Source: Acidobacteriaceae bacterium
GTDB lineage: Bacteria > Acidobacteriota > Terriglobia > Terriglobales > Acidobacteriaceae
Length of the DNA: 47,644 nucleotides
Direction of reading: 5' to 3'
NCBI GenBank assembly: GCA_025350325.1
Contig: JANXYB010000154.1
Span: forward strand, 1-47,644
Shown here: one piece after another, positions 42,174 through 47,644 of the stretch
How the letters are laid out: the number at the start of each line of letters is the position of its first letter
Numbering within the stretch: position 1 is the first letter of the stretch
Notes under the pieces: generated by a model
Databases searched by the model: none
The model's input: the letters and a program-made list of their open reading frames with translations, nothing else
What the model was told of the DNA's origin: nothing
Made by a program: the position numbers and the translations under genes

Positions 42174-42310
42174 TGGTTGGGTGGACTCCAGGTTATTTCT
42201 CAACGCGAGTGTATCAGGCGCTCCCGTCATCAAACGGCCCTCCGCTCAAGCGCTGTCTAATTTTTGAAAAGCCTTATAGGGACTTTATGCCTTGGTAGCT
42301 AGAGTGAGCT

Positions 42311-43105
42311 ATGGGAACACCCCTCCTTCATTTTCTTCAGATCATCTGGCTTCCGGTAGCGTCTCTTTTTGCCGGGATTCTGAACAGCATTGCGGGCGGC
42401 GGTTCCTTTTTGTCGTTGCCTGCCCTCTTTGCCAGTACCACCGCCCTCGTTCTCGGCGCCGTCACTGCCCAGGCCACCAACACCGTCGCCCTCTGGCCCG
42501 GCCAGCTCACTTCCCTCGTCGCCTTTCGCAAACAACTGCACGCGTATGGCTGGAAGCTGCTGCCTCTCGGTCTCGCTTCCGGCTTCGGCGGCGAAATTGG
42601 CGGCTGGATGCTGCTGCACACCGGTAACCGGCGGTTTCGCGAACTGCTGCCCTGGCTGTTGCTCTTTGCCGCAACCATGTTCGTTCTCAGCTTCCCGCTG
42701 GGTCGCTGGCTGCAAGGCCTCTCCGGCGGTCGCCGCTACAACAACTGGCTCGTATTCGGCATGGTATTCGTCAGTGTTTATGTCGGATACTTCGGCGCTG
42801 GCGGCGGATTCTTGGCCATGGCCCTGTTCGGCATTTGCGGCGTCCACGACATACATGAGATGAACGCCCTCAAAGTCCTCACCGCCGCCGTATCCATCGG
42901 CATTCCGGCAGTTACATTTATCGTGGCCGGGCGTGTCGAGTGGCGCTTCTGTCTTGAGATGGCGTTTGTGGCTGCTATCGGGGGCTATCTCGGCGCGCAC
43001 TACAGCCGCAGGATGAATCAGAAAATGATGCGCTGGACCGTCGCCATGATCGGATTCACGACAGCGGGCTACTTCTTCATGCAGAACTATTGGCTACATC
43101 CGTAA
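42311..43105 (+). CDS. TauE/SafE-family membrane permease
   Basis: A 264-residue inner-membrane protein with about eight helices. The family duplication is visible: AGILNSIAGGGSFLSLPAL (about 21-39) and VYVGYFGAGGGFLAMALFGI (about 156-175) are the paired G-x-GGGF/S motifs of the two halves. QATNTVALWPG (about 54-64) is the conserved TAT/N-type segment. Family members move sulfite, sulfoacetate or related organosulfonates out of the cell; the substrate here is unknown. It stands alone, divergent from the FKBP gene. Confidence 0.88.
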   Translation: MGTPLLHFLQIIWLPVASLFAGILNSIAGGGSFLSLPALFASTTALVLGAVTAQATNTVALWPGQLTSLVAFRKQLHAYGWKLLPLGLASGFGGEIGGWMLLHTGNRRFRELLPWLLLFAATMFVLSFPLGRWLQGLSGGRRYNNWLVFGMVFVSVYVGYFGAGGGFLAMALFGICGVHDIHEMNALKVLTAAVSIGIPAVTFIVAGRVEWRFCLEMAFVAAIGGYLGAHYSRRMNQKMMRWTVAMIGFTTAGYFFMQNYWLHP

Positions 43106-43132
43106 GTCACTGGGCGACATCGGAAAACATAC

Positions 43133-43663
43133 TCACTCTTTGCCGGTCTTCATTTCCATGCCTCGGGCGGTCACGGTCCAGTGCTCCTTGTCCGCCGAAA
43201 ATTCCTGCCGGTACTCGATACGATCGGCAGCAGTGTTGAAAACATTCACCACGCGAAAGTAGGTCGTCTTGTCGCCGTCCTTCACTTCCCATGGAAAGGT
43301 CCACACATTGCCTTCAATGGTGAGCTTGCCCGAGCCGGCCGCGCCGCCGCCCTGCGGTATCTGGTAGCTGGTGTAGCTGTTTTCCTTTTCGTTGTAGGTG
43401 AAGACGATGAGCACCTTCGATTCCCCGTCCACGTACTGGTTACAGGCTACGTAGCCACCGTCTTTCCAGCATGCATTGCGCAGATGGGTGGTCTCGTGGC
43501 CGGCCTTGCTTTGCGCCGTGTCAAACCGCTCAATCTGGATAGTCCAAAGGCCCGCATAGGCCCAGATCGCCTCTATACCTTTTGGCTTTTCAGGCAGAGC
43601 GGCTGCCCTTCCCGCAAAGGCCAACGCCGCTACCGCCAATCCCATCGCAGCCCAGATCTTCAT
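43133..43663 (-). CDS. Secreted lipocalin-like protein, unknown function
   Basis: A 176-residue protein with a signal peptide (MKIWAAMGLAVAALAFAGRAAA). The remainder is beta-rich: AYAGLWTIQIERFDTAQSK (about 35-53), ETTHLRNACWKDGGYVACNQYVDGESKVLIVFTYN (about 57-91) with C64 and C73 probably bonded, and KLTIEGNVWTFPWEV. The pattern of a short start followed by antiparallel strands resembles DUF1579/lipocalin-like small barrels common in acidobacteria. GGGAG is 5 bases before the ATG. It is convergent with the TauE gene. Confidence 0.72.
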   Translation of the reverse strand: MKIWAAMGLAVAALAFAGRAAALPEKPKGIEAIWAYAGLWTIQIERFDTAQSKAGHETTHLRNACWKDGGYVACNQYVDGESKVLIVFTYNEKENSYTSYQIPQGGGAAGSGKLTIEGNVWTFPWEVKDGDKTTYFRVVNVFNTAADRIEYRQEFSADKEHWTVTARGMEMKTGKE

Positions 43664-43735
43664 ACCGGCTCCCTTCTTCGCCTCGCGTTTTTCAGAGCGA
43701 CCCTGATTCAGCCCACGCGTTCCATCCCTGATAAA

Positions 43736-44905
43736 TCAGTTCTGCGCCGCTAGCATCGCTGCCAGCAACGCGGTGCGCGTCGCCAGGTGCTCAATCACCA
43801 CCGATTCGTGCGCGGCATGCGCCCCATCGCCCACCGCGCCCATCCCGTCAAGCGTTGCAATACCCAACGCCGACGTTAAATTCCCATCGGAAGCGCCACC
43901 CGTCGCCGCCTCCTCCAACGCCAACCCCAGTTCCGAAGCGAGGGCTTGCGCCTGCCGGTAGAGCCGTACAGTGCCCCGCGTCCGCTCCATGGGAGGCCGA
44001 TTTACCCCCCCAGTCACACTCAGCGAACAGCGTTTGTCGACCGCCTTCAAGGCAGCGAATTTGCACTCGATCCGCTGCCCGTCGGCCTTGCGCGCAATGC
44101 GTACATCCACCTCGGCCCAGGCCTCTGCTGGAATCACGTTGCTCTTCGTCCCCCCACCCGCCATACCGACGCTCACCGTCACCCCGCGCTTGAGGTCGGT
44201 CCATCCGCTCACCGTCTCTATCGCCCGCGCCAGTTCCCGAATCGCGCTCGCGCCTTTAGCGAAATCAACGCCGGCATGCGCCGCGACTCCTTGAATATCG
44301 ACCCGCCAATTGCCGGTGCCCTTGCGAGCCGTTTTGTAAGCCAACCCCTGCGCCGGTTCGAGGACCAGCACCGCCGAACACTCCGCCGCCAACCGCTCGG
44401 TTATGGGCCGCGAAACCGGGCTGCCCACCTCCTCTTCGCTGTTCAGCAGCAGCACAATTTCGCGATTTAAAAGGCCTAGCTCAATCAACATCTCAATGGC
44501 GGTGAAAGCCATGGCGACCCCCGCCTTCATGTCCAGCGTCCCAGGCCCCCGAAGCCTTCCTTCCTCAATGCGGCATGGCATTTGCTTGAGCGTACCCAGC
44601 GGCCAGACCGTGTCCAGATGCCCCAGCAGCAGAATCCGTCCCGCGGCACCTTCTTTTAACTTCGTCCCGAACCGCGCCTCAAGTACATCGCCGAATTCCC
44701 GCTGCCTGTGAATCTTGAGCCGTCCACCGAGAGCTCTGGCGTGCGCCACAGCCAAAGCCATGCAGTCATCCACCGCCGCCTTGTTGTCGGAGGGGGACTC
44801 GGCCCGTACCAGCGTGCGGATCATTTCAATGAGCGCCGGTTCCTTCCGTCGCGCCCCTGAAAGCAGGGCACGCATCGGGATCGGGCTGGGGGCAGAAACG
44901 GGCAT
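43736..44905 (-). CDS. M20-family metallopeptidase (carboxypeptidase G2-like)
   Basis: A 389-residue di-zinc peptidase. GHLDTVWP (about 94-101) carries the first zinc histidine and catalytic aspartate, GTLDMKAGV the bridging aspartate, and NSEEEVGSP the catalytic base and zinc glutamate. A dimerisation domain is inserted (about 185-300). GVNRPPMERT and SDGNLTSALGIATLDGMGAVGDGAHAAHE near the end fit the CPG2/glutamate-carboxypeptidase group, which releases C-terminal glutamate or similar residues. ATG 44905 (AAAGG 7 bases upstream) is preferred over GTG 44932. No signal peptide, so cytoplasmic. Confidence 0.88.
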   Translation of the reverse strand: MPVSAPSPIPMRALLSGARRKEPALIEMIRTLVRAESPSDNKAAVDDCMALAVAHARALGGRLKIHRQREFGDVLEARFGTKLKEGAAGRILLLGHLDTVWPLGTLKQMPCRIEEGRLRGPGTLDMKAGVAMAFTAIEMLIELGLLNREIVLLLNSEEEVGSPVSRPITERLAAECSAVLVLEPAQGLAYKTARKGTGNWRVDIQGVAAHAGVDFAKGASAIRELARAIETVSGWTDLKRGVTVSVGMAGGGTKSNVIPAEAWAEVDVRIARKADGQRIECKFAALKAVDKRCSLSVTGGVNRPPMERTRGTVRLYRQAQALASELGLALEEAATGGASDGNLTSALGIATLDGMGAVGDGAHAAHESVVIEHLATRTALLAAMLAAQN

Positions 44906-45175
44906 TTGAATACCTTTAAGATCAGCAAGCACGGTTGTAAACTGAAGCCCTGATTCAATTCCTGTTTATAAACCATATTCACGAGCAACAACAGAGGCAT
45001 CAACAGCTAATCAACAAAAGTATCAAAATCAATAACATAACAATCCAAGTCACCGTCCATCGCAGGAGAATCGGTCCCAATTTGGCCCAAAGTGTGTCCA
45101 AAATACCACACATGCATTTCACGATTTCCGTCTAATCTACTTATGCGCATGGCTTCCCCGGTCTGGAGTTGTTGA

Positions 45176-46108
45176 TTGGTACATCCCGCGCACTTGGAAC
45201 AGACGGTCTCGGCACCTCTGGAATTCACAGGGGTAGGCCTGCACTCCGGCGCACCCGTCATCATGCGCTTGCTTCCTGCCGCGGCCGGGTCGGGCATCGT
45301 CTTCCGTCGCACCGATCTCGATAATTTTGAAATTCCCGCCATCGGCCGCAATGTCGCCAAAGTCAGCTATGCCACCAGCCTGATGCGCCAGGGCGTCCTC
45401 ATCTCCACCACCGAACACCTATTGTCAGCCCTGATCGGCATGGGCATCGACAACGTGATTGTGGAGTTGGACAACCTCGAATTACCGATCCTGGACGGAA
45501 GTGCCCTGCCCTACGTTCAAGCAATTCAAGAGGCCGGCATCCGCACACAGCGTCGGCGTCGCGAATCGATTCGCGTTCTGCGCCCCGTCGAAGTGCGCGA
45601 AGGCAACAAGTTTATCGGCGTTTACCCCGGCTCGGGCTACCGGATTCAATACTTGATCGACTTCCCCGCGCCGATAGGGCAACAACAAACCAGCATCGAT
45701 CTCGCCGCCGAAACTTACGGCATATTCATCGCGCCCGCGCGCACCTTTGGCTACAAATCCGACGAAAAGAAATTGCGGGACATGGGTCTGATCCGTGGTG
45801 CGAGTCCCGAAAACGCAATCGTGCTTACGCCCAAGGGGCCGGAGAATGGGCCGCTCCGCTACAGCGATGAATACGTACGCCATAAAGTATTAGATTTGAT
45901 CGGCGATTTGGCGCTTGCCGGGAGACGCATCGAGGGCCACGTTGTCGCTGAACGCGCTGGCCACGCCATGCACACCGCGCTCGTGGCGCGCCTGATGAAA
46001 GATCGCTCAGCTTGGGAACTGGCCCACGTTCCAACCGCCAACTCCACCAGAGACCCATCCTCTAGCCAGCACGCCACGCTGCGCAGGCCGGTATTTCAAG
46101 GCGCGTAA
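45176..46108 (+). CDS. lpxC: UDP-3-O-acyl-N-acetylglucosamine deacetylase LpxC
   Basis: A 310-residue zinc deacetylase, the committed step of lipid A synthesis. The start is TTG with GGAG 7 bases upstream. Zinc ligands are H81 (STTEHLLSAL), H236 and D240 (RHKVLDLIGD), and the general acid H263 is in ERAGHAMH. E80 is the catalytic base. GVGLHSGAP (19-27) and LPILDGSALPYV (103-114) are family landmarks. A short disordered tail follows residue 285. The upstream 170 bases (45006-45175) are AT-rich and contain no gene. Shows that the host makes lipopolysaccharide. Confidence 0.94.
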   Translation: MVHPAHLEQTVSAPLEFTGVGLHSGAPVIMRLLPAAAGSGIVFRRTDLDNFEIPAIGRNVAKVSYATSLMRQGVLISTTEHLLSALIGMGIDNVIVELDNLELPILDGSALPYVQAIQEAGIRTQRRRRESIRVLRPVEVREGNKFIGVYPGSGYRIQYLIDFPAPIGQQQTSIDLAAETYGIFIAPARTFGYKSDEKKLRDMGLIRGASPENAIVLTPKGPENGPLRYSDEYVRHKVLDLIGDLALAGRRIEGHVVAERAGHAMHTALVARLMKDRSAWELAHVPTANSTRDPSSSQHATLRRPVFQGA

Positions 46109-46135
46109 TTTATCGGCTGCGCTGGCATCCAACCC

Positions 46136-47263
46136 CTACACAAACAAAATGCACATCGGTGCCGCAGCAGCCACACTCTTGCCTTCGTTAGCCAATGCAC
46201 CCGTCGCCGGGTCGTGCTTGAAAATGCTCACCAGGTTTGAATCCTGATTCGCCACCAGCATCCAATGTTCCGTCGGATCGAGCGTAAAATTGCGCGGGAT
46301 CTTGCCGCCGGAACTGGTGCGACCCAGCGGGGTTAACGCGCCCGTCGCAATATTAGCCTTAAATGTGTAGAGGAAGTCGTCGCCGCGATTGGCAAACGTG
46401 ACATACTTGCCGTCCCGCGTGATCACCGTATCGCATGCTCGACTCTCGCCGTGAGAATCCTTGGGCAGCAGCTCGATTTCCGATTTGCGCGTGAGACTTC
46501 CGTCGGCTTTCTTCCACTCCAATACATCGACCGTGGACTTCAGTTCATTCACTGAATAGGCTGTGTGCCCGTTGGGGTGAAAATGCAGCGTACGCGGCCC
46601 CGCTCCCGGCTTTGCCCGATAAGCGCCTGCTGCCGTCAACATGGCCGAGGCCGCATTCACGCGGTAGATGTGAATCATGTCGCCGCCCAGGTCGTTGATG
46701 TACGCGTAGCGATTATCCGGTGAGAACGAAGCGAAATGCGCGTGCGCGGTCTGCTGGCGATCGTTATCTGGCCCGTGCTCGGTGTAGTGCTCGCTCCAAA
46801 CTGCGGGGCTTAGCTTGCCGCCTGATACCAGAAAACTCGCCGCGCTGCCGCCGCCGTAATCAGCCGCGAGCAACACGCGCCCGCTATGATCGAGCGCCAC
46901 ATGACATGTGCCCGCACTGGCCGAGTTTTGTGCGGAGTGCGGATGCAACTCCCCATTGACCACTCTGAAGCTCGCCACTTCACCGGTAGCCTTGCCGTTG
47001 AAGCTGTCAACCTCACACGCGGCATAGAGGAATTCGCGTCCCGGCGAAAAGCACATCCAATCCACGTTGGCCACGTTCGCGGCCACACCGACAGGCGCCA
47101 GCTCTCCAGTCGCGGCATCCCAGTCATAGGACAGGATCCCGTCCGGCTTGCCCGATGCGATGAATACCCTTTGTCGTCGTGGTGCTGCGAAGCTGGTTGA
47201 TGCGGCGGCGAGTGTAGCGGCGGATGCGGTCATCAGAAAATCACGTCTATTCAAAATTCCCAT
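46136..47263 (-). CDS. Tat-exported lactonase-family beta-propeller
   Basis: A 375-residue protein. MGILNRRDFLMTASAATLAAAS is a twin-arginine signal. The rest is a seven-bladed propeller of the 6-phosphogluconolactonase/3-carboxymuconate cyclase (Lactonase, PF10282) family. Typical blade motifs are GTCHVALDHSGRVLLAADYGGGS (about 119-141), HAHFASFSPDNRYAYINDLG (about 174-193) and GPRTLHFHPNGHTAYSVNEL (about 222-241). Export makes a pentose-phosphate role unlikely; a lactone-hydrolysing or binding role outside the membrane is more plausible. The ribosome site is weak. Confidence 0.87.
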   Translation of the reverse strand: MGILNRRDFLMTASAATLAAASTSFAAPRRQRVFIASGKPDGILSYDWDAATGELAPVGVAANVANVDWMCFSPGREFLYAACEVDSFNGKATGEVASFRVVNGELHPHSAQNSASAGTCHVALDHSGRVLLAADYGGGSAASFLVSGGKLSPAVWSEHYTEHGPDNDRQQTAHAHFASFSPDNRYAYINDLGGDMIHIYRVNAASAMLTAAGAYRAKPGAGPRTLHFHPNGHTAYSVNELKSTVDVLEWKKADGSLTRKSEIELLPKDSHGESRACDTVITRDGKYVTFANRGDDFLYTFKANIATGALTPLGRTSSGGKIPRNFTLDPTEHWMLVANQDSNLVSIFKHDPATGALANEGKSVAAAAPMCILFV

Positions 47264-47346
47264 GGCACCAGCGATTGTCGCTGATCAGCCTCGCCTCGCG
47301 CTACCAGCTCATTCCCTTTGCTATCTTGGTGCCGGGTGTCGGGTGC

Positions 47347-47380
47347 CCCATCCTTGAAGCGTTTCTGCTTCAAGGGTGGG
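47347..47380. repeat. REP-like palindrome next to the RAYT gene
   Basis: CCCATCCTTGAAGC (47347-47360) pairs with GCTTCAAGGGTGGG (47367-47380) around GTTTCT, 14 pairs including one wobble. It overlaps the last codons and stop of the RAYT gene. Such hairpins flanking a Y1 transposase are the usual REP arrangement, in which the enzyme recognises the folded single strand. Confidence 0.75.
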
Positions 47381-47644
47381 CGGGCACGGACCTGAGCATC
47401 TCACGCCTTCGCGCCGTCCACTCCGACTCGACCTCCACCATTGCCTCGAAACCCGTCGCATAGTGCCGGAAACTAGACCAGATCCACTGTTCAGGTCGAG
47501 CCACAAGTCCCCGCTTCACCGGATTCCGGTGCATATACCGCAATTTCTCCACCGTCTTCTCTTCGCTGTGCACATTAAAGTCGTAGTAACGCCGCTGCCA
47601 GAACTGCGCCTCATCGGGTCTCTTCAACTTCCTTGAAGTCTGCT
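47370..47644 (-). CDS. REP-associated tyrosine transposase (RAYT), 3' part
   Basis: The gene enters from the right edge; its first visible codons read TSRKLKRPDEAQFWQRRYYD, so the true start lies outside the window and the apparent TTG start at 47627 is internal. FWQRRYYDFNVHSEEKTVEKLRYMHRNPVKRGLV and WIWSSFRHYATG, each recognisable in parts, are the C-terminal signature of IS200-like single-strand transposases domesticated with REP sequences. The HUH motif and probably the rest of the active site lie beyond the edge. The stop codon (47370-47372) falls inside the REP-like palindrome at 47347-47380. Confidence 0.85.
   Translation of the reverse strand, partial: QTSRKLKRPDEAQFWQRRYYDFNVHSEEKTVEKLRYMHRNPVKRGLVARPEQWIWSSFRHYATGFEAMVEVESEWTARRREMLRSVPAHP

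Noticed and set aside
42299..43000. 233-codon minus frame opposite the TauE gene
   Set aside because: Glutamate/glycine-rich low-complexity shadow; the plus frame has the TauE duplication motifs.

Overview
The window looks like a chromosomal segment from an Acidobacteriota bacterium, most likely class Terriglobia. This is an inference from gene content: many secreted glycoside hydrolases with acidobacterial-style signal peptides, the remnant of an acidobacterial VWFA-type (TIGR03436-like) protein, duplicated DUF5666 domains, a RAYT/REP pair and moderately high GC. No rRNA gene is present to fix the taxonomy. LpxC indicates a Gram-negative outer membrane.

Left end (1-1850). The last codons of a phage-type YopX gene abut the 3' end of ssrA (tmRNA, minus strand), a classic integration point for prophages and islands. 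Next come a PCYCGC-motif secreted protein, a strong candidate small RNA on the minus strand (promoter, structured body, intrinsic terminator, 1210-1355) and a small membrane protein.

Glycan region (1866-9853, all minus). This holds a GH13 alpha-glucosidase, an outer-membrane beta-barrel, a GH29 alpha-L-fucosidase and a GH31 glycosidase with an added C-terminal helical domain. A later minus-strand group (25071-28797) holds a GH27 alpha-galactosidase, a PfkB sugar kinase and a GRP-type sugar transporter, with a possible 34-residue membrane protein in front.

The most unusual object is the non-coding stretch 10110-11093. It contains about 19 tandem units of about 48.6 nt. Fourteen successive units fold into a short stem closed by a GNRA tetraloop (GCAA, GCGA, GAAA, GAGA or GTGA). 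The stems differ between units but pairing is kept by A-U, G-C and G.U exchanges. Many units also carry a second hairpin in the spacer. The G.U pairs and GNRA loops only make sense for plus-strand RNA, and the array is followed by a plus-strand intrinsic terminator that itself has a GCAA loop. I do not recognise this as a known RNA family.

Middle and right (11107-47263). These genes are mostly housekeeping and accessory chromosomal functions: MFS exporters, a small M50 peptidase, a two-module ThyX protein, FabG, the ergothioneine enzymes EgtB and EgtD, prfA-prmC (overlapping by one base), a CocE-type serine hydrolase, a CDF metal exporter, a decayed VWFA-family pseudogene, a Tat-exported amidase next to a solitary OppF-like ATPase, an FKBP isomerase, a TauE/SafE permease, an M20 peptidase, LpxC and a Tat-exported lactonase-type propeller. 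The window ends inside a REP-associated transposase (RAYT) whose stop codon lies in a REP-like hairpin.
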